From Ostrinia nubilalis (Eukaryota > Arthropoda > Insecta > Lepidoptera > Crambidae): 64,000 nt of DNA. The notes under the pieces were generated by a model. That model ran no database searches and was not told the origin of the DNA. It saw nothing but the letters and a program-made list of their open reading frames with translations. Numbering within the stretch: position 1 is the stretch's first letter; each line of letters opens with the position of its first letter. The translations under genes were made by a program, and so were the position numbers. The stretch is from assembly GCF_963855985.1 (NCBI RefSeq), contig NC_087099.1, forward strand, positions 1,084,001 through 1,148,000, written 5' to 3'. Below are positions 31,433-42,704 of this stretch, in pieces.

Positions 31433-34400
31433 CCCCCAGTGAAAACGGAGTTAAGTCGAAAATGGTGATTTTTGGGAAATCGCATTTGAAGTTAAAAAAA
31501 ATCCTGCTTCGTCGCTATTATAGATAACTTGGTGAAATATTTTTTAGGTGAAAGGTAATGTTAGATATAATTAGGCAGTGTGCCAGTTTGGGAAATATAG
31601 CATGTAGTTTTTTCGTAATTAAATAAAAACCCAGTTATATCGCCATGCACGGCAACTTTACATTCGTGTAAAGTGATGTAATGGGACATAAATCATTTTA
31701 CACCACACCGAATTGAACACCCGCTAACAAGTGTAAAGTGATACATTTTACGCCATTTCTGTTGATATTTTTTTGTTTCTTTAATTTTAGAAAAAGTTGT
31801 AAAACAAACATTAGTAATTACACTATGAGGAATCATTATTTCAGGTTATTTAGGGTAAATCGTCCAAAAATTTCTACTTATATCAATATACACCAATTTT
31901 GTGATGAGAAAAAAAATGTGTAAACTGATCTAACTAACATAATAGCGATCTAAGTATCCTAATAATTATGTGTAAAGTGATATAAGTGGCGATTGTAAAG
32001 GAATAAGGCTAGAACTTTAGAGTGGATTCTAATTATTTACTCCTTAAATGTTTATTCTGATCTGAAACTACTATTTTATTAATTATTACACCATATACCA
32101 TGAATGATATCGGCCTAAATCACATACATTATCTCCTATTTTAAAGTAAGTATTAGTTGAAGCAATTGGGTAATAAAGACCAGAAACAACAATGGTTTCA
32201 CATCAACTAATTAGACAGGAGACAGAGAAAAGTTTGTTTTCTACAATTACCTTATTAGGAATCAAACTCTGGACCAGAGATGATGATGTCAAGCTATATT
32301 GATTGCTTTTTGGCTACAGAAGGATAATATAAAAGTAAAGTCATAAAATGCATTTGTTTTCAACAAAGAGGCTTTTAAAAAGCCCTTTAACACGTCCTAG
32401 TATCACTTGAACCCTACTTTTATTTTGGGACATAAATAGGTCAGTGCTGAGAAGAAGCAGCGCAAGATATTTAGCCACCCTTGTCAGCCTCTTCTTAAAT
32501 CATAAATAACTTGAAAAAATCGAACTGCCTAAGACGGGAATCTTCTTAAATCAATAGAGACATGATTAACAAGACATGTTATACTTGCGAGCTAAGCAGA
32601 TAAAGTCCAGCAACACATGCCATTTACATAATTATTTACTTTATACATAGTATCCATTCATAAGGACTTACGTAGTTAGTTTTGCAGGGCAATCGAATAT
32701 TGCACTTAACCTTTTGATTAGACCATTGTGCGCTATTTGATCTTCCTATTCCAACCGCTCCAGATCCCCCCAGGTAGCAGCAGCCTATCTAGGTCTCTAC
32801 AGGCCTTCTGCAGCGACCCTGGTGATTGGAGAATTTGAGCCTGTTGATCTGCTACGCTTCTGCACTCCTTGTGTACGTGCTGTGGTTTTTATTCTGCCTC
32901 CATGCATCTTCTGCACAGCAGGCTGTCTGTACAGCTATACTGTGTAGGTGTTTGTTTAACATACCTGTTATTACACTTAGGACCTTGCGGATGTTGTCCC
33001 TGTTTAGTCTTATGAGTCTTTAACTTTTTCGATATAATATCCACAACTGCATCTTTTGTTTGCCTACATCTTTCACAATCTTTCCATTCTGTGTGGTGTT
33101 ATTTTTCTATTTTGGAGCGCAGCCAGGTCTTGATCTGTGCTTATGGTATCGGCATTATAATTGTTCCGGACCAAATACCGTCGTGTACGATCCCCTTCTG
33201 GCCAGTTCATCTGCTGCGTCGTTGCCCAAGGAGTTACTGTGTCCTTTGATCCACTTCAGGAGTGCAGGGTAACGCCATTTGCATCTGCAATGACTTAGGA
33301 GCGCGTCATGGCATTCCAATATAAGTATTATAATGTAGTATATTAAGTTGCTTTGTATTGCTTGCACTATCTGAGATTATTTTTATATTCAGACCTCGGA
33401 TGTCTATGGTTGCAACCGCCTGTGCTGCTCTGATTGCAATCTGCTTGGAAAATTGTATTGTGTTTATCTAGTGTTGTTGATATTCTTAGTATATTTAGGT
33501 AATTCGAGAAGACACCAGCTCCCGTACCTTTTTGGGTTTTGGAGCCGTCAGTGTAATATCCTAACTTCATTGATTCCAGAGCAATCTTGCGTTTCCGCTG
33601 TAAGCTGGATATTATATCTTCAGTCGAAGAGTGAACACAGGGAATTCTGCCGATAGGTGCCTCGGTGAGAGGTATTTCTTTTATTAGGGTTTTGTGCAGG
33701 ATCGTGGAATGTCCTGTCTCCTTGTTTTGCTTCTATATGCCGTTCTTACCTTTAAGTCTTAGAGCGGCTGCTTGCGCTTCCTCCTGAATGATGAGGTCTA
33801 AAGATCTGAGATTCAGAAGGTACTCAAGTGATGTCGATGGAGTGGTTCTCATACAACTAGTGGCCGCTATGCTTACTAGGCGTTGCAGGCTTTGGAGTTT
33901 TGATCTTGCTGTTGATAGTTGTGTTCTGTGCCACCACACAAGTGATCTATAATAATATGTGTAAGAGGGCCATATAACCGACGTGTAGAGCCAGTGTTAT
34001 CTTTGGGTTGAGACCTCATCTACTACCAATGAGTCTCTTGCACTGATGGAATGCTATACAGGCCATTTTTATTTTGTTCTCGACATGACTCGCCCAGTTC
34101 AATTTGTTGTCTAAGGTGATGAGTTTTGATTATAAAGAGTTCTGGTAGTTCGAGCTCTTGTAAATTCTATTATGCACTTATTAAGTACTTTTATTGACAG
34201 CGTTAGGCACTATGAATTTAATTATATGTTTTACTAGTAGATGTTAACCATTATTTATTAAAACTATTAACTAAAGTTCTTTGATTTATAAACTACGCAT
34301 TATGTTTTCCTTTAATCTGACAATTGGGCTAAGTTATATCATTTTACACCAAATAATTAACCAAATCATTAGTTGCGATTTTCAAACGTTTTTGATCTAA

Positions 34401-34909
34401 GTAACTGATAACATTTTACACATGTACGAAACTTTTGTGGTTAATGGTATTAGTCTAATTGAATCATTATACACAAAATAAATAATCATTTGTCTTTTAC
34501 TTTTTGTGCTATAAATTAAGTTACATTATTTTTCACCAACCAACAATACATAGTTTTTTTTGTGTATATTAATATGAGTCATCTTATATTGTTAATCACA
34601 AATTCAATCTGAACAACTTCAATCGTGTAAAAAGTAGTAACACGAGTCGTACCTCTTGACACAATAAAAAATTGAAAGAAGCCTCCGGTACACTTTGTTA
34701 AAAGTAGACATGTATCAATATACACGAAAGAAAACTCAAAATTGGTTCACAAAGCCTTACTTGTATCATTTGGCACAAAATTATTTTCTTTTCTATACGT
34801 CGTAGAAACATACCGATTAGATACAAAAATAGCTAATTTTTCAGAGATTCACATTATGTTATAAAGTCAATTTTGATCTAAGTCGAGTTAGATCCCTTTT
34901 CACTGGGGG
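31433..34909. mobile_element. 3.5-kb TIR element (TA-flanked) carrying a LINE insertion
   Basis: Ends CCCCCAGTGAAAACGG and the inverse TTTTCACTGGGGG, flanked by TA (31431-31432, 34910-34911). TGTAAAGTGAT or its inverse recurs many times in both halves (31664-31990, 34335-34425), a subterminal motif array. The interior contains a decayed LINE in minus orientation. No transposase frame found. Confidence 0.65.
32690..34130 (-). pseudogene. Decayed LINE: reverse transcriptase end plus RNase H
   Basis: Minus-strand fragments in several frames: LQRLVSIAATSCMRTTPSTS then LEYLLNLRSLDLIIQEEAQA (33939-33733) matches the region after the RT of R1/I/Loa-type LINEs. GYYTDGSKTQKGTGAGVFS (33570-33500) and KWIKGHSNSLGNDAADELAR (33270-33190) are the two ends of a type-I RNase H (TDGS and GHS...N..AD motifs). 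Downstream, LNKHLHSIAVQTACC continues the C-terminal region. Stops and frameshifts break it repeatedly, so it is dead. It lies inside the TIR element 31433-34909. Confidence 0.75.
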
Positions 34910-34911
34910 TA

Positions 34912-35167
34912 CAGTTATTTCTTCATTTGTACTCATTCGGGACAAATTTGAATAAACATGCAAATTAAATTCAGTAATTTGCATGAATTGGCCGAATTCG
35001 CAAGACGCATGAAAAATGTACATTCAAATTATAATGAAGAGAAACAAATGAGAAACTTTTAATTGGTGTGTGCCTTTTTTGCGAGTTGTCTGAGGGTAGA
35101 CCCCTTGATTTGGAGACTACAAGATCAGGCACTACATCTAAAAACCATTTTAAGTACAGTTAGTACA
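34912..35167. other. Short intergenic stretch, nothing recognised
   Basis: No frame or repeat boundary seen. Confidence 0.3.
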
Positions 35168-35372
35168 TCTATATAAAATGAATTCCTATTTGTCTTGGTC
35201 ATCCCATCACGCGTGAACGGCTTGACCGATTTTTCTTTTTTTGTTGTTTGTTATTGTCAAGAGAAGGTTCATAAGTAAGAAAATTAAGAAGTTGCGCGGG
35301 AAACTAAAGAAATTGTAATCTTAACGGCCATATTAGCTTTTCATAAGACTTGACGTCTGTCGGGACATCTAG
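35168..35372 (+). mobile_element. Short Helitron (Lep1-like), 205 bp
   Basis: It starts TCTATATAAAATG after A and ends GGGACATCTAG before T. Interior GTGAACGGCTTGACCGATTT as in related copies. Non-coding. Confidence 0.65.
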
Positions 35373-36507
35373 TATTATACTTTTTGCTGTCAAATAGAGC
35401 GTATAATTTACTATAGCTGCTACAGTGTATGTACTTGATATTTTTTCGTCTTTTATTTATTGTGATAGATTAGGTTTTGACTATTATTGATTTTCAGTCG
35501 AATAAACGAATTTGGTTTATATCTGTCTGGCGTATGCTCTTTATAGGCTTCGTCATTCGTGGAACTTGTTCTTTTGAAGCCTATACAGAGCTTCTAAAGT
35601 TTCACAATTCTATCCCACTGTGAGTTTATTTTAGGTTTCTTTATTATTGTTAGTTGTTTTGAAGGATTTCAAGTGACCCGTAGCACAGGTTATTCTTTTG
35701 AACCCTATTTCAGGCTTCAGTCCCTCGCGCTCTAGGTTGGAAATCCTTGGCTTAATTTCTATTGTATTGTGTATCTAAATTGTGAAGGGTAATAATTATT
35801 TTTTAATTTTTTTCGAATATGTTTTAGGGCGAATTAATTCCATTTTTTCAGTACATGGCAGCTTTAAAAAATATTCCAAGTGAATAGTGATGGATAGGTA
35901 AATATTCACACACTAAGGTTTTAGGTACCCACTTAACTGTATCGTCTATGATTCGATTACCCGGGCTAACCATTCCCAGAACCCATTAAACTCTCTCGGG
36001 CCCCAAAGCTAAAAGCTCTCGATACAAAAACACAAAGCCATGAAGAATAGACATAATTTAATTGAGTGGGACAGCTGCCAACATCGGTATTTTTAGTTGA
36101 GAGTGACCTAAATTTAGGAAAACAGAATCCTATTCGATCTTGTAAGTTGGTTAAAGTAAAGCTTTTATTAGTCGTCTAAATTTAGAATGGAATAGAAATA
36201 CCTACCTGTTGGTACATATTTGCTTAAATTATTATTGGTCATTTCACCGTTTATTACATAATATTTATCGAGGTGTTCATTTAGAAGTACGTTGTAGGTA
36301 CCTACTCGAAGAGAATACTAGTACTTGAAGTAATATAAAAGGAATCGTTTGTAACATTCAAATACTACTGCCCTCAATTACCAAAGTTTCGACAATACTC
36401 AAAGAAAAATAGAATTTAGATAGCCAAACATTGTTATTACAAATTGATATTGTGCTGTGTACTATCCTTAAATAAATAAATAAAAATAAGTAGACCATAC
36501 ACCGTTA
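35373..36507. other. Intergenic, no recognised feature
   Basis: AT-rich DNA up to the BEL/Pao target duplication. Nothing supported. Confidence 0.4.
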
Positions 36508-36512
36508 TCATA

Positions 36513-36840
36513 TGTAGGAGATTGGGATAGGAACGGGATGGGATACCTTCGATTGAGCAGACTCCACAGGACGGTCCAAGCTTGGTTCTTCTTTCACTTT
36601 CACAAACACTTGAATTTTATTGAGATGAGTTTAGCGCGCGATTTGGGTTTATTTGAATTGGTTTATTTTGGATACTTATTTATTATTAACGCCCAGATAG
36701 GTAGGCGAAGCGGCGCGTTGCGATGCGAGAGCGAGACTGAAGGTGGGAGGGAGAGGATAGGAAAAAGGACTGTCAGAATGAGTGATAGAATAGTGTGACA
36801 TGAGTTTGAAATGTATGAGGTTTTAATGCTGGCGCGTACA
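36513..36840 (-). repeat. BEL/Pao 3' LTR
   Basis: 328 bp, beginning TGTAGGAG and ending GCGTACA on the plus strand (TG...CA ends). It looks identical to the other LTR by eye, including an incidental 86-codon frame. Confidence 0.95.
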
Positions 36841-37016
36841 ACTCCCCCGGCCTAGAGGTCTTCCTCTAGATTGAGTAGCGTTTGTAAAAAAAAGTTAAAA
36901 ACGTAAAAAAACATGCGTTAGAGAGAACTAAACGAGTTAAATTTGAGTTAAATAAGCGTTAAAGTTGAGTTAAATTATAAATAAAGAATAAAATTAAGTT
37001 AAGAGCATTATTTGAG

Positions 37017-40000
37017 TTACTGTAAAGGAAGAGGACAAACTCTAACTACAGGCCGAACATAAATACCGGTTGCAGTGCGAATTTTTAAGGTGCGAATGAT
37101 TTTGTCCTTTCCGGGATATACTTCCACAACCACACCCAATGGCCAACAAAGAGGATGCGCATTGTCATCTTTTATAACAACAACAGAGCCCACATCTATC
37201 GGTTTGGTCACCGTATTCCACTTTTCACGGCGTTGTAGAGAAGTTAAATACTCCTGACTCCAGCGACGCCAAAAGCTTTGCACTAATTTATTGACTAACT
37301 GATAACGCGTTAACCGATTGTCAGAAATATCAGAGACATCCTCTACTGGTAAGAATTTCAGTGGAGTTATATTGAGAAAGTGATTGGGAGTGAGAGCGGA
37401 TATATCAGATGGGTCAGAGCTAAGAACACACAATGGTCTACTATTCAATAAGCCTTCTATTTGTACAAGTACAGTGTTGAACTCTTCGTATGTTAACACT
37501 TGAAGACCAATAACTTTATAAAGATGCGTTTTTACATAACGAACATTTATCTCTGTGATGCCGTTAAAGTGCGGACCATATGGTGGACTATGAAGAAACT
37601 TAATGCGTTGTTCAGCCAAATGTGAACTTAAATAATTTTTGTGAGAGTCAGATTCCAAAAGAGCGTAAATTTCGTCAAGCTTGCGTTTAGCGCCAATGAA
37701 GTTAGTACCTCCGTCGCTATATATCATGGAAACGGGGCCTCTTCTACAAATGAATCGACGAAAAGCGGCGAGAAATAGATCAGAGCTTAAGTCTGAAACT
37801 AACTCTATGTGTAGAGCCTTAGTTGTAAGACAGCAAAATAAACAAATATAAGCCTTCTGGCTTTTAACACCTCTGCGGCGAATGTGAGTAATAAAGAAGG
37901 GACCTGCATAATCGACCGATGTATAAACAAAGGCTTTAGCTTCTGAAACGCGAAATGATGGCAAGTCGCCCATAAGAGGGTTTGTAGATTTAGGGTTTAA
38001 ACGAAAACAGATATTGCATTGATGCACTCTTTGACGTACTAAGTTACGTGCGGAAAGTATCCAAAATTTCTGTCTAAGCAGACTGAGTAGAAGTGAAGGA
38101 CCAGTATGTAAATTACATACATGAAAGTAATCAACTAAAAGTTGAGTGAAGCGATGTTTAGGCGATAGAATGATTGGATGCTTTTGTCCATAGTTGAGTT
38201 GAGAGTGAGTGAGTCGACCTCCGACACGAAGTATATTATCAGAGTCAATGAAAGGGTTAAGTTTGAGAAGCGATTTGTTAAAGGGTTTATTATTTTTAAT
38301 TGCGTGCATATCTTGAGTAAAAAATAGTGCCTGTATATGGCGTACTAAATAGAGTTCAGCGAGTTCTAAATCAGAGGATGTAACCACTCCGTTTGAACGT
38401 AGTATTTTAGCGAAGCGTAACACGTACACAGTAGCGCGTAATAATTTTGGGTACGTGGAAATGCGATCAATTAATCGATCGAAAGGGTGAGAGTTCGATT
38501 GAGAGTTTGTCTCTGAAACAAGAGCGATAGTTTTCTCTTCCAGTCGAACACTGTTAGATGAAACTTGAAATGGCTCGATAGGCCATTGCGAGATTGGCTG
38601 AGCTGTCCATTGAGGAGAGTGAAACCAATTTAATTGATTTAATAATGCTTTAGGAGTTACAGGTCGCGATATTACATCTGCAGGATTTTCATTTCCATTA
38701 ACATGATGCCAAATTTTTGCGTTGAGTTTCGAATTAATTTCAGTAATTCTATTCGCAACAAATGTGTGAAATTTGTACGCGGGAGAATGTATCCACGTGA
38801 GAGTGACAGTCGAGTCTGAAAATGCGTAAATTGAGTTAACAGGATAACGATTCTCTATACTATCGCGAACCGATAATAAAAGATTTGTCAAGAGCTGCGC
38901 TGCGCACAGTTCAAGCCGCGCAAGAGATATTTTCTTTAAAGGCGCGACGCGCGATTTGGATGCGATAAGAAAGACTTCACCGGGTGAATCTGCATCAGAG
39001 CTCACGCGCACATAAACTACAGCTCCGTAGCATACTTCGCTGGCGTCCGCGAAGCCCATGATAGTGACGTGACAACCCGCGGTGATCCCTATATGACGAG
39101 ATATTTTTAATTGCGATAAATAGTTAATCTCACTATCAAACCGATTCCATTTATTTTTTATTGAGTCTGGAACTGGCTGGTCCCATTCAAGTTCGCGCTG
39201 CCAGCATTCTTGAATTAAGAGTTTGAGAAACGCTGTCACAGGGCCTAGCAAACCCAAAGGGTCGAATAATCTAGCGGTTGCGGAAAGAATCGTGCGTTTT
39301 GTGCATTGGTCAGAGTTAGTAGAGTTAATTTTGTAAAGAAAAACGTCATCATTAGGTTGCCACTGCATGCCTATGATTTTTGTCGTAATTTCTGAGTCAG
39401 TGTCAAAATCGACGAGCTGTGGATTTTTATGCGAATCGGGAATCTTATTTATAAGCTCAGGGTTGTTCGAGATCCACTTAACCATTTTAAACCCCCCGGC
39501 CATGAACATCTTAACCATTTGATGGTAAGATTGTTCAGCTTTTTCTAACCCGTCCATCGGTGAGACATAATCGTCCATATACATACAGGATTGAGCTTCA
39601 GACGCGGCGATAGGATAATTCGCGCGCTCGTCCTCAGCGAGTTGGCGAACGACACGCATAGCGAGGTAAGGCGAGCTAGAAACGCCAAAAGAAACCCTAT
39701 TGTATTGATAAGTATCAATCGGTGATTCAGGATCAAATCGAAATAATATGCGTTGAAACGGGTCGTGATTTTGATCAAGCTTTACACAGAAATACATCTT
39801 TTCAATATCAGCAGATAAAGCGACTGAGAAAATGCGTAAGTTAATTAAAAGATCAAAAATATTACTTTGTAAGTTTGGGCCAGTGTAAAGAACATCATTT
39901 AACGACTTTCTAGAGGTTGTTTTACAACTTGCATCTAAAACGACTCGAGTTTTTGAAGTGAGTTTATCTGGTCGGTATACTGCATGATGAGGTATATAAT

Positions 40001-42335
40001 AATTTGGAGTATTTTCCTCTGAATTCGATGCGTTTTCGACTTTTGACAGAAAACCGCGATCGATACAGTCTTGAATATTTTCATTATAGTTAGTGCGTAA
40101 GCCTGGAGTTGAGTCTAACTTTTTCTCTAAGTTATAGAAGCGACGCCTAGCAGTAAAGTAAGAATCGCCGAGTTCTGATGGGTCGAGTTTAAATGGCAAA
40201 GAAACGGTATACGTCCCAGAGTCGTCGCGAGAATGAGTTGATTGGAAAATGTTTTCACATATTTCGTCGTCAGGGCTGATGTGTCTCTTAGTAGGTACAC
40301 TTTCAAGCTCCCAAAAGCGTTGCGTGAGTGATTCTAATGAGTGCGAGTCTACATTGCAAAAGAATGCTTTATTATCATTGCGTGAATGAGCTGAGTAGCA
40401 CTGAGCGCGTCCCATAGCGAGATATCCGAGCGTGGTTTCGATAGCGATGACAGAGGATTGCGGTGAAGTTATTTTATTACTACCTAAAAGAAGCGGGAAT
40501 ATCTCATTGCCTAACAAACAATCGATTTCAGCAGGGATATCGAAGCTGTCATCAGCCATAGGAAGACCTTGTAAATGCGATAACTGGGTTATGTCAACCT
40601 TTACATTAGGTAAATAATCGGTTATTGTATCAATGACGCGTGCGTTAATAGTGTATTTACACCTGGGATCAAAGCGTGAGGCAATTGTGAAAGATACATA
40701 TCCTAGCGACACACTTTCAGACTGACCGATGCCCTTAATAGTGGTAGGTAGCGGATTGACTTTTAAGTTCAGTCGCGCACAACATTTATTTGTGATAAAG
40801 TTGCTCATCGAACCTGTGTCTAGAAACACGCGTAATTTTTGACACGTCTTATTATTGTCATAAGTATACACTGACGCGGTGGGTAATAAGACCGTGGTAC
40901 TAGATTCATCAGCGATCGACGGCGTGACTGCAGAGAGAGATACATTGTTGGTTGGCATCGATTGCAACGGCGGCGTGACCGGACCGGGCGCGGACATGGA
41001 CGCGTCGGTCGGCGAAAGCGTCGCGCTGCAAGTCAGCTGTTGTGACGTCATAGGTCTATTCACGTTAAAATTATCTATATGAATAAGAGTGTGATGTTTA
41101 CGTTGGCAAACTGAGCAACGATTTTGAGATCTGCAATCTTTGATGTTATGAAAGCCTAAACAATTGAGACAAAAGTTACATTTAGTAACTAAAGAGTGGC
41201 GAGTTGGCGCATTTTTCGAGAGAAAATAACTGCATTTGAACAGGGCATGTTCAGGTTCCGTCTTACAAAGTTGACAATTCTTGCGTACAGCGGATGGAGT
41301 GTATGAGCCTTGCGAATTCGGTTGAGATTGGAAGTAATGTTGATTGGGTTTTACTCCAGAAGCTGTATTAGAAACAAACGACTGTGTCGGTTTCGAGTTT
41401 TTAGACTGCGATGCGAAATTCGTTTTATTATTAACGTACAGCTTATTCTGCGTAAAAGATGAGCGTAAAGAATGGATCTTATTCTGTTCTTTTATAAAAG
41501 TCTTGAGATCATTAAACGTAGGCATTTTTACGTGCTTAATGGATTGTTCAAATAAATTTAGAGTGTCTTTGTCTAATTTACTGAGAGCAATATGAGTCAA
41601 AATGAAATCGGAAAGGTCATCAATCTGTAAACGTCGTAAGGCAGCTTCAGCTGAGCAATACTGTTCCAAAAATTCATCTAAAGATTGCGATTTGAAATTT
41701 ATTAACTTTTCCAAATACATAGAGGCTTGTACTCTTATGTCTTGGTATTTTTCTAATAGATTGTTCCAAATTATGTAATAGTTCTCACCAGTAGGTGGAA
41801 TACCCGAGCAAATTGTAAGTGCTTTTCCGGAAAGTTTTCCTATAAGGTATTGAGCCTTTTCACCTGGAGACAAACCAGTGTTCTCATGAATAAGCGTTTT
41901 AAAATTTTGGTAGAAAACGGGCCACTTGGAAGGGGCTCCGTCGAAAGAGACTAGTTCTAAAGGCGGTAATTTTTTTATGAAATCCTGTTTGCGACGCTCT
42001 GTGTTGGCTTTGAGTTGTGCGATGGAGCTTTGCACCGAAAGGATGTTACAGTACAAATCGTCAAACGAGTTGAGTGCGGCAAATGTAGGTTTGAGTTCCT
42101 CATCATTTTTCATATAACACAAATTAAGTTCGTCAATAGTATCAAGAAAATCCGATCTTGTTTTTTCAATCGAATGCATGCGAGACATGAAAATTTGTTC
42201 AATCTGAGGGTCGGAGACCTTTAGGCTGAGGTCGTATAGTTCCTGAACCCTCTGAAAAAGCGCTTCTTTTTTAGCTTCAAGCAAATTAATTTTGCGTTTT
42301 ACTCCCTCCATTGTATTGTAGGTGAGCAAACACAC
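37017..42335 (-). CDS. BEL/Pao retrotransposon gag-pol polyprotein, intact frame
   Basis: 1772 codons without a break. In order: a coiled-coil-like N-terminus; a Gag-like domain with FDGAPSKWPVFYQNF near residues 128-145 (DUF1759 type, typical of BEL/Pao); Cys/His knuckles between about 350 and 413 (CQLC, CNFCLNCLGFH, CSVCQRKHH); an aspartic protease with LDTGSMSNF near 502; reverse transcriptase with LDAS near 800 and YMDD near 917; an RNase H-type region with ADASEVCYGAVVYV near 1095; an integrase HHCC finger (H..H and CNIC) near 1390-1440; an integrase core with VDYAGPFF near 1473 and SDGGTNF near 1537; and a C-terminal DUF5641-like tail ending VVRVCPLPL. The start used is ATG 42335; a second ATG eight codons on is also possible. 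It lies 370 nt inside the 5' LTR. No envelope gene is seen. Domain order and motifs fit BEL/Pao and not Gypsy or Copia. Confidence 0.95.
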   Translation of the reverse strand: MCLLTYNTMEGVKRKINLLEAKKEALFQRVQELYDLSLKVSDPQIEQIFMSRMHSIEKTRSDFLDTIDELNLCYMKNDEELKPTFAALNSFDDLYCNILSVQSSIAQLKANTERRKQDFIKKLPPLELVSFDGAPSKWPVFYQNFKTLIHENTGLSPGEKAQYLIGKLSGKALTICSGIPPTGENYYIIWNNLLEKYQDIRVQASMYLEKLINFKSQSLDEFLEQYCSAEAALRRLQIDDLSDFILTHIALSKLDKDTLNLFEQSIKHVKMPTFNDLKTFIKEQNKIHSLRSSFTQNKLYVNNKTNFASQSKNSKPTQSFVSNTASGVKPNQHYFQSQPNSQGSYTPSAVRKNCQLCKTEPEHALFKCSYFLSKNAPTRHSLVTKCNFCLNCLGFHNIKDCRSQNRCSVCQRKHHTLIHIDNFNVNRPMTSQQLTCSATLSPTDASMSAPGPVTPPLQSMPTNNVSLSAVTPSIADESSTTVLLPTASVYTYDNNKTCQKLRVFLDTGSMSNFITNKCCARLNLKVNPLPTTIKGIGQSESVSLGYVSFTIASRFDPRCKYTINARVIDTITDYLPNVKVDITQLSHLQGLPMADDSFDIPAEIDCLLGNEIFPLLLGSNKITSPQSSVIAIETTLGYLAMGRAQCYSAHSRNDNKAFFCNVDSHSLESLTQRFWELESVPTKRHISPDDEICENIFQSTHSRDDSGTYTVSLPFKLDPSELGDSYFTARRRFYNLEKKLDSTPGLRTNYNENIQDCIDRGFLSKVENASNSEENTPNYYIPHHAVYRPDKLTSKTRVVLDASCKTTSRKSLNDVLYTGPNLQSNIFDLLINLRIFSVALSADIEKMYFCVKLDQNHDPFQRILFRFDPESPIDTYQYNRVSFGVSSSPYLAMRVVRQLAEDERANYPIAASEAQSCMYMDDYVSPMDGLEKAEQSYHQMVKMFMAGGFKMVKWISNNPELINKIPDSHKNPQLVDFDTDSEITTKIIGMQWQPNDDVFLYKINSTNSDQCTKRTILSATARLFDPLGLLGPVTAFLKLLIQECWQRELEWDQPVPDSIKNKWNRFDSEINYLSQLKISRHIGITAGCHVTIMGFADASEVCYGAVVYVRVSSDADSPGEVFLIASKSRVAPLKKISLARLELCAAQLLTNLLLSVRDSIENRYPVNSIYAFSDSTVTLTWIHSPAYKFHTFVANRITEINSKLNAKIWHHVNGNENPADVISRPVTPKALLNQLNWFHSPQWTAQPISQWPIEPFQVSSNSVRLEEKTIALVSETNSQSNSHPFDRLIDRISTYPKLLRATVYVLRFAKILRSNGVVTSSDLELAELYLVRHIQALFFTQDMHAIKNNKPFNKSLLKLNPFIDSDNILRVGGRLTHSQLNYGQKHPIILSPKHRFTQLLVDYFHVCNLHTGPSLLLSLLRQKFWILSARNLVRQRVHQCNICFRLNPKSTNPLMGDLPSFRVSEAKAFVYTSVDYAGPFFITHIRRRGVKSQKAYICLFCCLTTKALHIELVSDLSSDLFLAAFRRFICRRGPVSMIYSDGGTNFIGAKRKLDEIYALLESDSHKNYLSSHLAEQRIKFLHSPPYGPHFNGITEINVRYVKTHLYKVIGLQVLTYEEFNTVLVQIEGLLNSRPLCVLSSDPSDISALTPNHFLNITPLKFLPVEDVSDISDNRLTRYQLVNKLVQSFWRRWSQEYLTSLQRREKWNTVTKPIDVGSVVVIKDDNAHPLCWPLGVVVEVYPGKDKIIRTLKIRTATGIYVRPVVRVCPLPLQ

Positions 42336-42678
42336 GCACGAGAGCTAGCGTTAAAAATGAGTTGAGTTGTGCGTATTTATTTATAATCCAGTAGGAAAAT
42401 AAAATGCGTAGCGTATGTAAGCGAATTTGAAATTGAATTGAAATAAAATTTTAAAAGATTGAATTTAAAAAATACACGTGTTTACAAACAACGAGTTGAC
42501 GTTTGAGCGAATAGTAATTTCTAGAATGTGTCAAATATCAAACGAATCGAACTTTCCAGAAAGAATGTGTCAAACGAGCGAATTTTCTAGAATTTTCTAG
42601 AGAGTTGTCAAAATGACGGATGCGTGAAAATGTGTAGTTGTGATTTTCTGTAAGTGTAAAGGATAGGAAATGAACCAT

Positions 42679-42695
42679 GCGGCTCGGTAGGACCA
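42679..42695 (-). other. Candidate primer-binding site of the BEL/Pao element
   Basis: On the minus strand TGGTCCTACCGAGCCGC begins 9 nt after the 5' LTR. TGG pairs with a tRNA 3' CCA, and the rest resembles the complement of an insect tRNA-Tyr 3' end with one extra base. The primer tRNA identity is inference. Confidence 0.5.
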
Positions 42696-42704
42696 GAAAG
42701 GAGT

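Noticed and set aside
36538..36798. 86-codon frame present twice (also 42730-42990)
   Set aside because: It lies inside the two LTRs and is antisense to the element; duplicated because the LTRs are.
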